In this document: positions 26,426 through 35,333 of the stretch, in pieces
Layout: each line of letters opens with the position of its first letter
Position numbering within the stretch: the first letter of the stretch is position 1
Assembly: GCF_004104075.1 (NCBI RefSeq)
Contig: NZ_QOVK01000001.1
Span: 682,001 to 746,000 of the forward strand
DNA length: 64,000 nucleotides
Direction: 5' to 3'
Origin: Leeuwenhoekiella polynyae
GTDB taxonomy: Bacteria; Bacteroidota; Bacteroidia; Flavobacteriales; Flavobacteriaceae
The notes under the pieces: model-generated
Seen by the model: only the letters and a program-made list of their open reading frames with translations
What the model was told of the DNA's origin: nothing
The model's database searches: none
Program-made: the position numbers and the translations under genes

Positions 26426-28072
26426 ATGAAAAAGATAATTCAAATAGCATCCTATTGCTTAATACTGTTTACAGTATTGAGCTGTCAGGATGATGACAAT
26501 ACACTAGAGCAAATACAGGTTCCTCAAAATTTAGAAGTTGTGATGGACGTGACTGAAGATGGTTCTGGTAATGTAACCTTTACTGCTTCTGCAGACAATG
26601 CGGTTACCTATCGGTTCTCATTTCCTGACGGATCAACAGCGGTTGCTCCAGGGGGAGTGTATACCAAGCGTTTTACAAAAACAGGACTAAATACGTATCA
26701 GGTGACTGTATTGGCATACGGGCAAGCTGGTGTAAGCAGTTCTAGATTAGTTGAGGTTACGGTTGAAAGTGATTTCTCTGATCCTGATGCCATCGAGTTA
26801 TTGACCGGCGGGGATTCTAAAACCTGGTACTGGGCAGCAGATGTGCCTAATCATTTGGGTGTTGGGCCTAATAATGATGACCTTTCTCAAAATTATTTTT
26901 GGGCATTCTTTTCATTTACAGATCCTTTTGCTTTAGCAGCGAATCCTGCAGCTACTTGTGCTTATGATGATGAGTTTATTTTCAGTACTTCTAATGGTGA
27001 AAATCTAACCTATGAGTACGATAATAAAGGAGCGTCTTTCTTCAACAGAAGTTATGCCAGCATCGTAGGTGGGCAATCTCCAGATGATAACTGTTATGAG
27101 TTTGATACTTCAGGAGAGAAAGCGGTTACCTTAGCTCCATCTGAATCTGTTGTTGCGGCAGAGCGCAAACGCGGTACGGTAATGACACTTGGTGATGATG
27201 GTTTTGTGGGGTATTATATTGGGACCAATGAATATGAGATTATGTCTCTTACCGAAAATCGTATGCTTTTACGAGCTGTACAGGGTAATGATCAAGGATT
27301 AGCCTGGTATGTGATTTTAACTTCAGAAAAACCGGTACAGGGTTCTGGACCACAAGCCGAGGAAGATGATTTTCCAAATTTAGTTTGGTCAGACGAGTTT
27401 GACACAGCTGGAGCACCTGATGTTTCAAACTGGACGTATGACATAGGCAATGGTCAGGATGGTTGGGGTAACAATGAGCTTCAATATTATACAGACCGAC
27501 CTGAAAATGTTATTGTAGAAGATGGATTCTTAAAAATTACTGCGCAGCGAGAAGCTTTTAGCGGATCTGATTTTACATCAGCACGTCTAAAGTCTGAAGG
27601 GCTACAGGAATTTACCTATGGTCGTTTTGAAATCAGAGCGAAGTTACCTCAGGGAGTAGGTACGTGGCCGGCAATCTGGATGTTGGGTGCAGATTATCAA
27701 ACTAATCCTTGGCCTGGAGCTGGAGAGATTGATATCATGGAGCATGTAGGGCGGAACCAAAATGAAATTTTGTCTACGTTGCATTTACCGGGTAATTCTG
27801 GTGCAAATGGTATTTCTGAAGAAACTACAGTACCTACCGCTTCAACGGAGTTTCATGTGTATACAGCAGAATGGACCGAAACACAAATCCGTTTTTATGT
27901 AGACGATGAAATTTTCCACATTTTTGAAAATAATGACAGTACACCATTCAACAAAGATTTCTTTATGATTCTCAATGTTGCTATGGGCGGAAATCTGGGT
28001 GGAGATGTTGAAGCTTCTTTTCAAGAATCTATGATGGAAGTAGATTACGTACGGGTCTATCAAAGAGATTAA
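26426..28072 (+). CDS. GH16 endo-beta-1,3-glucanase (laminarinase) lipoprotein
   Basis: The 548-aa lipoprotein (lipobox LSCQDD) has a PKD-like domain at ~30-112 that resembles the N-terminal module of the preceding gene product. A ~190-residue module of unknown type follows (~115-305, starting LLTGGDSKTWYWAADVP). The GH16 domain (~312-548) has the catalytic motif E434-I-D436-I-M-E439, giving nucleophile and acid/base glutamates. The spelling GEIDIMEHVG with the extra Met is that of beta-1,3-glucanases rather than agarases or carrageenases. It probably cuts laminarin at the cell surface. It ends three bases before the next ATG. Confidence 0.88.
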   Translation: MKKIIQIASYCLILFTVLSCQDDDNTLEQIQVPQNLEVVMDVTEDGSGNVTFTASADNAVTYRFSFPDGSTAVAPGGVYTKRFTKTGLNTYQVTVLAYGQAGVSSSRLVEVTVESDFSDPDAIELLTGGDSKTWYWAADVPNHLGVGPNNDDLSQNYFWAFFSFTDPFALAANPAATCAYDDEFIFSTSNGENLTYEYDNKGASFFNRSYASIVGGQSPDDNCYEFDTSGEKAVTLAPSESVVAAERKRGTVMTLGDDGFVGYYIGTNEYEIMSLTENRMLLRAVQGNDQGLAWYVILTSEKPVQGSGPQAEEDDFPNLVWSDEFDTAGAPDVSNWTYDIGNGQDGWGNNELQYYTDRPENVIVEDGFLKITAQREAFSGSDFTSARLKSEGLQEFTYGRFEIRAKLPQGVGTWPAIWMLGADYQTNPWPGAGEIDIMEHVGRNQNEILSTLHLPGNSGANGISEETTVPTASTEFHVYTAEWTETQIRFYVDDEIFHIFENNDSTPFNKDFFMILNVAMGGNLGGDVEASFQESMMEVDYVRVYQRD

Positions 28073-28074
28073 TC

Positions 28075-30360
28075 ATGAACATTAAATATTTAAAAATAGC
28101 GCTGTTTCTGCTAATTACACCTGTAATCCAGATGACAGCGCAAACCCAAGGGATTAATGATCTAGATCCGGTTATTGAGCATAAAATCGATTCGATTCTA
28201 GAGTTGATGACGGTAAAGGAAAAAGTTGGTCAAATGGTGCAATACAACGGTAGTTTTGATGTTACCGGTGCTCCGTCAGATATTGATTCTAAAACCAAAT
28301 TAGAAAAGCTTAAGAATGGCGAAGTAGGTTCTATGCTTAATGTGCTTACTTCAAAAGCGACTCGCGAAGCGCAACAAGTAGTAATGGAGCATTCTCGTTT
28401 GAAGATTCCGTTGCTTTTTGGATATGATGTGATTCACGGGTATAAGACCATGTTTCCGGTACCATTAGGCGAGAGCGCAAGTTGGGATCTTGAAGCCATG
28501 AAGTTGAGTGCGAGCATCGCGGCAAAAGAAACCGCTGCAGCCGGAGTACACTGGACGTTCGCACCTATGATCGATGTTTCTCGTGATGCACGTTGGGGCC
28601 GTATTATGGAGGGTGCCGGTGAAGATCCGTATTTAAATAGTGTAATCGGTGTTGCCCGTATTAAGGGTTTTCAAGGAGGTGATCTTGCTGATATCGCTAC
28701 CATCGCAGCCTGTGCTAAGCATTTTGCCGGTTACGGTTTCGCGGAAGCGGGAAGAGATTACAACACGGTAAACGTGGGGGAATCTGAATTACAAAATGCT
28801 ATTTTAATGCCATTTAAAGCAGCTTCTGAAGCGGGTGTGGCTACATTTATGAACAGCTTTAATGAGATTGACGGTGTACCCTCAACAGCATCTAATTATC
28901 TGCAAAGAGACCTCTTAAAAGGTGATTGGGACTATAAAGGTTTTATGGTTTCAGACTGGGGATCTATCGCTGAGTTAATCTCGCACGGATATGCAAAAGA
29001 TAAAATGCAAGCTGGGGAATTAGCCGTTGTTGCCGGTAGTGATATGGATATGGAAGGTCGCGTCTACGAAGAGGCTTTAGAACCTCTAGTTGCTGAAAAT
29101 AAAATAGAAGAAGCGTTACTGGATGATGCGGTACGTAGAATTTTACGTGTAAAATTTCATTTAGGATTGTTTGAAGATCCTTATAAATACAGTGATGCGC
29201 AACGTGAAAAAGAGGTTTTACTTGCAAAAGAACATTTAGAAGCTGCCCGTGATATCGCACGTAAATCCATTGTTTTGCTGAAGAATGAAAGTGAGGTTTT
29301 ACCGTTAAAGAAAGATGTAAAAAGCATTGCAGTTATCGGTCCGTTAGCAGATGACACAGATTCTCCTTTAGGAAACTGGCGTGCGCAGGCTGATAAGAAT
29401 TCTGCGGTTTCTGTTTTAGAAGGGATTAAAAATGTTGTGGGTAATAATGCCCAGATTAATTATGCTAAAGGAGCCGATTTAGGAATGGGAGAGCGTAGCT
29501 TTCTAATGCCTTTAACAATAAATGAGACTGATACATCTGGTTTTACTGAAGCTGTAGCAGCTGCTGAAAATTCAGAAGTTGTGGTTATGGTTTTAGGAGA
29601 AGATGCTTTTCAAACCGGAGAAGGCCGCAGCCAAACCGGTATTCAGTTACGTGGTGTTCAGCAAGAACTGCTTGATGCAGTTTTAGAAGTTAATGACAAT
29701 ATTGTTTTAGTTTTAATGAACGGGCGTCCTTTAGATTTAAGCAAACCTAACGAGCAGGTACCTGCTATTTTAGAGACCTGGTTTTTAGGTTCTGAAGCGG
29801 GTAATGCCATTGCAGATGTACTTTTTGGAGATTACAATCCTTCCGGGAAATTACCGGTTTCTTTTCCGCGTAATGTGGGGCAGGAGCCTTTGTATTACAA
29901 TCAGAAAAATACTGGGAGACCATCTAGTACTATGGTAACGTATTCTGGCTATCAGGATGGATCACGAGAGGCTTTATTTCCGTTTGGTTATGGATTGAGC
30001 TATACCACTTTTGAATATGGAAAGCTTCAGCTGAGTGCTTCTGAATTTTCCGGGGATTCCAGTATAGAGCTTTCCGTAAAAATCACAAATACCGGGAATG
30101 TTGCCGGTAAAGAAACGGTTCAACTTTACATTCACGATTTAGTTGCCAGCAGAACAAGACCGGTAAAAGAGCTTCGTGATTTCCGTCAGGTTACTTTAGA
30201 GCCGGGAGCAACACAAACAGTAAGCTTTACCATTTCGCCTAAAACATTAGCGTTCTATACAGCAAATAGGGTTTGGGAAGCAGAAGCTGGTGAGTTTGAT
30301 GTGATGATAGGAGGTAATTCGGTGGATTTACAAAAAGCAACATTTCAATATAAAAATTAA
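28075..30360 (+). CDS. GH3 beta-glucosidase (BglX-like)
   Basis: The 761-aa exported enzyme has a signal peptide (to ~AQTQ), a GH3 N-terminal barrel with KHFAGYG near 223-229 and the nucleophile Asp294 in GFMVSDWGS, and a GH3 C-terminal domain. A fibronectin-III-like domain at the end (YGLSYTTFEYG onward) completes the usual BglX layout. It should release glucose from beta-1,3 (or beta-1,6) gluco-oligosaccharides in the periplasm. It differs from the NagZ-like GH3 at 2.9 kb, which has the GHGDT motif instead. The next gene's ATG overlaps its stop codon. Confidence 0.9.
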   Translation: MNIKYLKIALFLLITPVIQMTAQTQGINDLDPVIEHKIDSILELMTVKEKVGQMVQYNGSFDVTGAPSDIDSKTKLEKLKNGEVGSMLNVLTSKATREAQQVVMEHSRLKIPLLFGYDVIHGYKTMFPVPLGESASWDLEAMKLSASIAAKETAAAGVHWTFAPMIDVSRDARWGRIMEGAGEDPYLNSVIGVARIKGFQGGDLADIATIAACAKHFAGYGFAEAGRDYNTVNVGESELQNAILMPFKAASEAGVATFMNSFNEIDGVPSTASNYLQRDLLKGDWDYKGFMVSDWGSIAELISHGYAKDKMQAGELAVVAGSDMDMEGRVYEEALEPLVAENKIEEALLDDAVRRILRVKFHLGLFEDPYKYSDAQREKEVLLAKEHLEAARDIARKSIVLLKNESEVLPLKKDVKSIAVIGPLADDTDSPLGNWRAQADKNSAVSVLEGIKNVVGNNAQINYAKGADLGMGERSFLMPLTINETDTSGFTEAVAAAENSEVVVMVLGEDAFQTGEGRSQTGIQLRGVQQELLDAVLEVNDNIVLVLMNGRPLDLSKPNEQVPAILETWFLGSEAGNAIADVLFGDYNPSGKLPVSFPRNVGQEPLYYNQKNTGRPSSTMVTYSGYQDGSREALFPFGYGLSYTTFEYGKLQLSASEFSGDSSIELSVKITNTGNVAGKETVQLYIHDLVASRTRPVKELRDFRQVTLEPGATQTVSFTISPKTLAFYTANRVWEAEAGEFDVMIGGNSVDLQKATFQYKN

Positions 30361-31121
30361 TGAAAAAACTCTTTTTACTTTGTGCTCTTGTAGTGTTATA
30401 TTCCTGTAAAGCGCAACAGCCACAGTTGGTCTGGTCAGATGAGTTTAACGGTAAAGAATTAGATCTCACTTCGTGGAATTTTGAATTAGGCGATGGTTGT
30501 CCTAATCTTTGCGGTTGGGGAAACAACGAGCGTCAGATTTATACGAAAGATAACCATAGATTAGAAGACGGCAAGTTGATTATTACTGCAAAAAAAGATG
30601 GAGACCAGTATACTTCTACGCGTATTACTACCCAGGGAAAACATGAGTTTCAATACGGTAGAATGGAAGCTCGTGCAAAACTCGCTATAGGACAAGGGAT
30701 CTGGCCGGCTTTCTGGATGCTGGGTAGTGATATCAAACAAGTGGGTTGGCCTGCCAGCGGTGAGATTGATATTTTAGAATATGTAGGAAGAGAAGAGGAT
30801 ATGGTGTATACCACATTGCATGTTCCTGCTGGTCATGGTGATAGTGCTTTTAGTAAAAAAACAAAATTTGAAGCTATTGAAGATGGCTATCACGTTTATG
30901 CAGCAGCATGGTCTCCTGAACACATTGAATTTTTTGTTGATGATCAATCGGTATTTATTTACAGTCCTGAAGATAAAAATAAAGCGGTTTGGCCATTTGA
31001 TCAGCCTTTCTATTTCATAATCAATATGGCAATTGGGGGAAACTTTGGAGGTCCTGAAGTTGATGATCGTATTTTTCCGCAGGAATTTAGTATTGATTAT
31101 GTAAGAGTTTATAAGCTTTAA
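30360..31121 (+). CDS. Second GH16 endo-beta-1,3-glucanase lipoprotein, catalytic domain only
   Basis: The 253-aa lipoprotein (lipobox YSCKAQ) consists almost only of a GH16 domain, with catalytic E135-I-D137-I-L-E140 in GEIDILEYVG. It starts on the TAATG overlap with the GH3 gene, so translation is coupled. Unlike the 548-aa enzyme it has no accessory module, so it may act on soluble or partly degraded substrate in the periplasm or on the outer membrane. Two GH16 enzymes with different modules around one GH3 is the pattern described for laminarin loci of Gramella and relatives. It is the last gene of the operon; a hairpin follows. Confidence 0.88.
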   Translation: MKKLFLLCALVVLYSCKAQQPQLVWSDEFNGKELDLTSWNFELGDGCPNLCGWGNNERQIYTKDNHRLEDGKLIITAKKDGDQYTSTRITTQGKHEFQYGRMEARAKLAIGQGIWPAFWMLGSDIKQVGWPASGEIDILEYVGREEDMVYTTLHVPAGHGDSAFSKKTKFEAIEDGYHVYAAAWSPEHIEFFVDDQSVFIYSPEDKNKAVWPFDQPFYFIINMAIGGNFGGPEVDDRIFPQEFSIDYVRVYKL

Positions 31122-31154
31122 GTCTTAGTTTAATTTTTGGATTGATTGTTATTT

Positions 31155-31187
31155 AAAAGGTTCTGTTGGTAAGACAGCGCCTTTTTT
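31155..31187 (+). terminator. Terminator after the laminarin locus
   Basis: The outer stem AAAAGG/CCTTTT and inner stem CTGT/ACAG, with a two-base internal loop on each side, are followed by T6. It is the only clear terminator after the susC operon. Confidence 0.6.
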
Positions 31188-31218
31188 GGGTTTCTGCCAA
31201 ATCTATTTAAATAGCAAG

Positions 31219-31226
31219 TATATTTG
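31219..31226 (+). promoter_or_regulatory. -7 box of the FAD-oxidoreductase gene, close to its ATG
   Basis: TATATTTG matches TAnnTTTG and ends six bases before the ATG at 31233. Transcription would start at or next to the start codon, so the mRNA may be leaderless. Confidence 0.45.
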
Positions 31227-31232
31227 CAGTCT

Positions 31233-32789
31233 ATGAGCATACTTACCTCAATTACCATCAGACCCGAATTACTCGAGGAACGGGATTATATTTTGAAACA
31301 GGCTTTACAAAAAGCCAGAGTAAAGCCGCGTATGGTTTCAGACTGGCGTATTAGAAAGCGTTCTATAGATGCTCGTAATAAACCCGTGAAATTGCAGTTA
31401 CAGATTGAGATTTGGCAGACGGGAGAGGAGCGTAAAAGTCTTAATGCTTTTATTTCTCAAGATGTCTCTCAAGCTCCTCAAATTGCCATAATTGGTGCCG
31501 GTCCTGCCGGACTCTATGCAGCTTTGCGTGCCATTGAAGCCGGACTGAAGCCTGTAGTTTTTGAACGGGGAAAAGATGTGCGGGAACGTCGCCGGGACTT
31601 GGCTAAAATCAATAAAGATCAAATTGTAAATCCGGAATCTAATTACTGTTTTGGTGAAGGCGGTGCCGGTACCTATTCTGACGGAAAATTGTATACGCGA
31701 TCTAAAAAGCGCGGTAACGTTTTAAAGGGGCTTGAATGGTTAGTGCATTTTGGAGCAGATGAGGATATTTTAGTGGATGCCCACCCACATATAGGGACTA
31801 ATAAGTTGCCCAAGGTGATTTCTGCAATGCGTGATGCTATACTTGAAGCAGGAGGAGCTGTGCATTTTAATGCTAAACTGACCGATCTGATTATTGAAAA
31901 CAAAGCCATTAAAGAAATCGTTATTAATCATGCAGATCATTTTACTTTTAATGAAGTCGTATTGGCAACTGGTCATTCGGCACGTGATATTTTTTACTTG
32001 TTACACGATAAAGGCGTGAAGATTGAAGCAAAACCCTTTGCGCTTGGTGTGCGTATAGAACATCAGCAGGAAGTTATTAACTACATTCAGTACCACGGAG
32101 AGACTGACAACCCGTATTTACCACCAGCTGCATATAGTCTGGTAGAGCAAATAGATGGGATGGGCGTATATTCTTTCTGTATGTGTCCCGGTGGAATTAT
32201 AGCTCCTTGCGCTACAGCTCCCGATGAGGTGGTTACAAACGGTTGGAGCCCGAGTAAGCGTAACAATCCGTATGCGAATTCTGGAATCGTAGTAAGTGTT
32301 GAGCCTAAAGATTTACCGAATTACGCACCAGATAACCCTTTTGTAAGTCTTGATTTTCAGAAAGCCGTGGAGCATGCGTGTTGGGTTGCTGGAGGTAAGA
32401 CACAGCAAGTGCCTGCACAGCGTATGACTGATTTTGTAAAAGGGAAAATATCTGATGATTTCCCTAAAACTTCCTACCAACCTGGAATTGTAAGTGCAGA
32501 TCTAAATATAGTTTTGCCAGATTTAATTGCTTCACGGTTGAAAAAAGCATTTGTGATCTTCGGAAAAAAAATGCCGGGCTATTTATCTAAAGAAGCCGTT
32601 TTACATGCTCCGGAAAGCCGTACTTCTTCACCGGTTTCTATTCCTCGTAATTCTGAGACTTTAGAACATGTAGCGATCAGTGGGCTCTATCCTTGTGGAG
32701 AAGGGGCAGGTTATGCCGGCGGAATTATGTCTGCAGCTATTGATGGTATCAACTGTGTAGATGCAATAGCTAAAAAATATATATCTTAA
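31233..32789 (+). CDS. FAD-dependent oxidoreductase (NAD(P)/FAD family, COG2509-like)
   Basis: This 518-aa protein starts at the ATG at 31233. A TTG three codons upstream is inside the -7 box and is not used. The nucleotide-binding motif IAIIGAGPAGLYAALRA lies at ~84-100. Later EGGAGTYSDGKLYTR and the C-terminal GEGAGYAGGIMSAAIDG are hallmarks of this FAD-dependent family. It is soluble, with no signal peptide. The reaction of this family is not established; members are often listed as uncharacterised FAD-dependent proteins. It is a single-gene unit closed by a long hairpin. Confidence 0.82.
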   Translation: MSILTSITIRPELLEERDYILKQALQKARVKPRMVSDWRIRKRSIDARNKPVKLQLQIEIWQTGEERKSLNAFISQDVSQAPQIAIIGAGPAGLYAALRAIEAGLKPVVFERGKDVRERRRDLAKINKDQIVNPESNYCFGEGGAGTYSDGKLYTRSKKRGNVLKGLEWLVHFGADEDILVDAHPHIGTNKLPKVISAMRDAILEAGGAVHFNAKLTDLIIENKAIKEIVINHADHFTFNEVVLATGHSARDIFYLLHDKGVKIEAKPFALGVRIEHQQEVINYIQYHGETDNPYLPPAAYSLVEQIDGMGVYSFCMCPGGIIAPCATAPDEVVTNGWSPSKRNNPYANSGIVVSVEPKDLPNYAPDNPFVSLDFQKAVEHACWVAGGKTQQVPAQRMTDFVKGKISDDFPKTSYQPGIVSADLNIVLPDLIASRLKKAFVIFGKKMPGYLSKEAVLHAPESRTSSPVSIPRNSETLEHVAISGLYPCGEGAGYAGGIMSAAIDGINCVDAIAKKYIS

Positions 32790-32794
32790 AAAAG

Positions 32795-32820
32795 CAAAGC
32801 CTCGCTTTTGCGAGGCTTTG
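32795..32820. terminator. Hairpin terminator after the FAD oxidoreductase
   Basis: An 11-base stem, CAAAGCCTCGC/GCGAGGCTTTG, has a TTTT loop. The A- and T-rich flanks are modest on both sides; it may serve the convergent lipoprotein gene as well. Confidence 0.65.
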
Positions 32821-32847
32821 AATTGAATTTCGTAAGCTTAAGACTTA

Positions 32848-33048
32848 TTATTCAGCTTGAGGAGCAGGTACAGCAGCGCTGTCAACTACAACTTCAGCAG
32901 GAGCTTCTTCAACAGGAGCCTCAGGAGTTACTTCTTCCATAGAAGTTTCTTCCATTGTCTCTTCAGTTGATTCTTGAGCAGACTCTCTGCAAGAAAAAAC
33001 AGTGATCATTAAACTCAAAGCGAAACCAGCTAAAATATTGCGTTTCAT
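32848..33048 (-). CDS. Small acidic lipoprotein (66 aa)
   Basis: The short protein has a lipoprotein signal (MKRNILAGFALSLMITVFSC) followed by ~45 residues of low-complexity Glu/Ala/Pro/Val sequence (EETMEETSMEEVTPEAPVEE). No fold is expected; it is a disordered acidic tail on an outer-membrane anchor. It has no partner gene. The clean signal peptide makes it a likely real gene despite its size. The function is unknown. Confidence 0.6.
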   Translation of the reverse strand: MKRNILAGFALSLMITVFSCRESAQESTEETMEETSMEEVTPEAPVEEAPAEVVVDSAAVPAPQAE

Positions 33049-33119
33049 AAATAAAGATTTATTGCGTTAAAAATGCGGGCGAATGTACTTCAAATATGAA
33101 TACGTGCAACATGACCTAG

Positions 33120-33180
33120 TCTGATTTTATATATTTTTTAGCTAAAATTCTATAGGGGGCATAACTGACTTAAAATCAGA
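33120..33180. repeat. Long-spaced inverted repeat
   Basis: TCTGATTTTA (33120-33129) and TAAAATCAGA (33171-33180) are perfect 10-base arms with a 41-base spacer. They lie between two minus-strand genes: downstream of the 136-aa gene and upstream of the small lipoprotein. Confidence 0.35.
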
Positions 33181-33186
33181 TATGAA

Positions 33187-33597
33187 TTAAGCATAATATT
33201 TTGCTAAAGATGACATTTTTGATGCTAAAGCTCTATTTGCTTCTCCATTTTCCTGATCACCATTAATTTTACTCAATTCTAAAAGAGAATAATTTTCTAC
33301 CAGTTGTTGAGATATAAATCTTCTAGACTTTTTCAGATTTGCGATATTTATATTAAGTGCTTGATTAGTTACGTCATAAGTCATAGAACTTTTTTTGAAG
33401 GGATTCCAATAGGTTTTAATAAGAATATCTGAATTGGATTTAGAGATCGAGTCCAATAAGATATTTATCTGGTCTGTCTTTTCTTCAGAGAAAATGTCAA
33501 CTAAATGATTTTGAAAAAAAGTACTGTGAAGTACATCACAAGTTCTTCTGACTGCACTACTGATGAGCCGATTTTCACCATTGTAAACTAAATTCAT
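33187..33597 (-). CDS. Unknown protein (136 aa), paralogue of the protein at 57.6 kb
   Basis: The 136-aa soluble, charged protein has no signal peptide. It resembles the product of 57641-58039 along most of its length: MNLVYNGEN against MHLQYSGNQ, FFQN against FYQN, WNPFK against WDPFK, and NINIANLKKSRRF against SINRSHIKNSRYF. Both are alone on the minus strand in gene-poor DNA. I do not recognise the family. Candidate roles (regulator, immunity or stress protein) are guesses. Confidence 0.6.
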   Translation of the reverse strand: MNLVYNGENRLISSAVRRTCDVLHSTFFQNHLVDIFSEEKTDQINILLDSISKSNSDILIKTYWNPFKKSSMTYDVTNQALNINIANLKKSRRFISQQLVENYSLLELSKINGDQENGEANRALASKMSSLAKYYA

Positions 33598-33872
33598 AGG
33601 AGTAGATTTTTGTTAGTTATTATGTATTAGTCAGGAAATTCGAGTTGTTAAGTGGTTAATCATAAACTTACTTTATTAGTTTTTAAGTTATATACGTATT
33701 GAAATAAATTAGATATTCTAACATAGAAAAACGATGAACAGTAAATTTTACATTTAAATGACTTGTAAAAATTAAGATTAGCTGTTTATAACCATCAAAT
33801 TGAGCAGGGCGGTGCAGGATGAATAGATTATTGAAACTCATTATTTTTCAATATCATTTTCAATTTATTTTT
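33598..33872. other. Non-coding gap upstream of the GH28 gene
   Basis: This 275-base A+T-rich stretch separates divergent genes and should contain both promoters. I see no coding frame, tRNA or strong hairpin in it. Confidence 0.5.
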
Positions 33873-35255
33873 ATGAAAAATATATCTGCTTTTTTTCTTG
33901 TTTCCATTTTGCTTATCAATACATCTTGTAAGAAAGAGGTATCATCATCTGGGGTTCATAATTTAGTTATAGATACCCAAACAGTGTTAGCACCTTTTGG
34001 CAATTTTGAAGTTAAAACTCCAGATTTTAGCAATACACCTCAATTTTTAATTACTGATTTTGGTGCAGTTAAAGGTGATAAAGTAAAAAACACACAAGCG
34101 ATTGCCTCCGCCATAGATTCTGCAAATGCATCAGGGGCGGGTACCGTAGTCATTCCTAAAGGTGAGTGGTTGACTGGTGCAATCCATTTTAAGAGTAATG
34201 TAAATCTTCATGTAAAGGAAGGAGCAACGCTTTTATTTTCAGAAGATCCTCACGATTATCTTCCGGCTGTACTGAGCACCTGGGAAGGTATGGAATGTTA
34301 TAATTATTCCCCGCTTATTTATGCCTATGCTTGTAAAAATGTAGCTATTACCGGTACAGGAATTTTAAAGGCAAAAATGGATACTTGGAAAGTCTGGTTT
34401 GCCAGACCTTCCGGTCATATGCAAAACTTAAAACGCTTGTATGAAATGGCTTCAAACGATATACCTGTTGAAGAGCGTCAAATGGTTAATGATTCAGCTA
34501 ATTTCAGACCACAGTTTATCCAGTTCAATCGCTGTAACAATGTGTTGCTTGAGAATGTTTCCATCGAGAACAGTCCATTCTGGGTGATTCATCCATATTT
34601 ATCCTCAGATGTGACCATACGAAATGTACATGTATTTGCTCACGGTCATAATAACGATGGTGTAGATCCCGAAATGAGTCAGCGTGTTTTGATTGAAGAT
34701 TGTGTTTTTGATCAGGGAGACGATGCGATCGCTGTAAAGGCTGGTCGTAACCAAGATGCCTGGCGTCTCAATACACCGGTTAAAGATGTAGTCATTCGTA
34801 ATTGTCTGGTTAAAAACGGTCACCAACTTCTGGCGATAGGTAGCGAATTGTCAGGCGGGGTGGAAAATGTGTATATGGAAAATTGCGAGGTTGAGCCTAA
34901 CGCTAAGCTGAATCATTTACTTTTCATCAAGACTAACGAACGCCGCGGAGGCTATGTCAAAAATATCTTTATGGAAAACATCAAAGCTGGTCGTATAGAT
35001 AAAGGCGTTTTAGGAATTGAGACAGATGTGTTGTATCAATGGAGAGATTTAGTGCCTACTTATGAACGCAGATTGACACCCATTGAAGCTGTTTTTATGA
35101 ATAAGGTCACTGCAACTCATGTTGATTTTGTTTCCCGAATTTTAGGAGATGCCGAAATGCCCATTAAAAACATCGAGCTAAAAAACATAAAGGTAGATTC
35201 TATACGAGATCAGGAACTGATTCACAAAAATGTTTCCGGATTTACCCGTAGCTAG
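33873..35255 (+). CDS. GH28-family (polygalacturonase-like) lipoprotein
   Basis: I start this at the ATG giving MKNISAFFLVSILLINTSC, a standard lipoprotein signal; an upstream extension of 18 residues would bury it. The 460-aa product has the right-handed beta-helix motifs of GH28: HNNDGVDPEMS, then FDQGDDAIAVKAG with the catalytic Asp pair. The usual G-H-G position reads GSELSGG, and the R-I-K position FIKT. The GSE form is common in bacteroidetal exo-type members. It should act on pectin-like or other uronic acid glycans outside the cell or in the periplasm. No SusCD or other pectin genes are adjacent, so its substrate stays open. Confidence 0.82.
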   Translation: MKNISAFFLVSILLINTSCKKEVSSSGVHNLVIDTQTVLAPFGNFEVKTPDFSNTPQFLITDFGAVKGDKVKNTQAIASAIDSANASGAGTVVIPKGEWLTGAIHFKSNVNLHVKEGATLLFSEDPHDYLPAVLSTWEGMECYNYSPLIYAYACKNVAITGTGILKAKMDTWKVWFARPSGHMQNLKRLYEMASNDIPVEERQMVNDSANFRPQFIQFNRCNNVLLENVSIENSPFWVIHPYLSSDVTIRNVHVFAHGHNNDGVDPEMSQRVLIEDCVFDQGDDAIAVKAGRNQDAWRLNTPVKDVVIRNCLVKNGHQLLAIGSELSGGVENVYMENCEVEPNAKLNHLLFIKTNERRGGYVKNIFMENIKAGRIDKGVLGIETDVLYQWRDLVPTYERRLTPIEAVFMNKVTATHVDFVSRILGDAEMPIKNIELKNIKVDSIRDQELIHKNVSGFTRS

Positions 35256-35289
35256 TATTGAGCAGTCTATAATGATTTACACAAGAAAA

Positions 35290-35333
35290 AAATGAAGTCT
35301 GAAGTAGCAGTACTACTTCAGACTTCATTTTTA
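35290..35333 (+). terminator. Long perfect hairpin terminator after GH28
   Basis: An 18-base perfect stem (AAATGAAGTCTGAAGTAG and its complement) with loop CAGTA is followed by T-rich sequence. It is unusually long and stable for this region. Confidence 0.8.
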
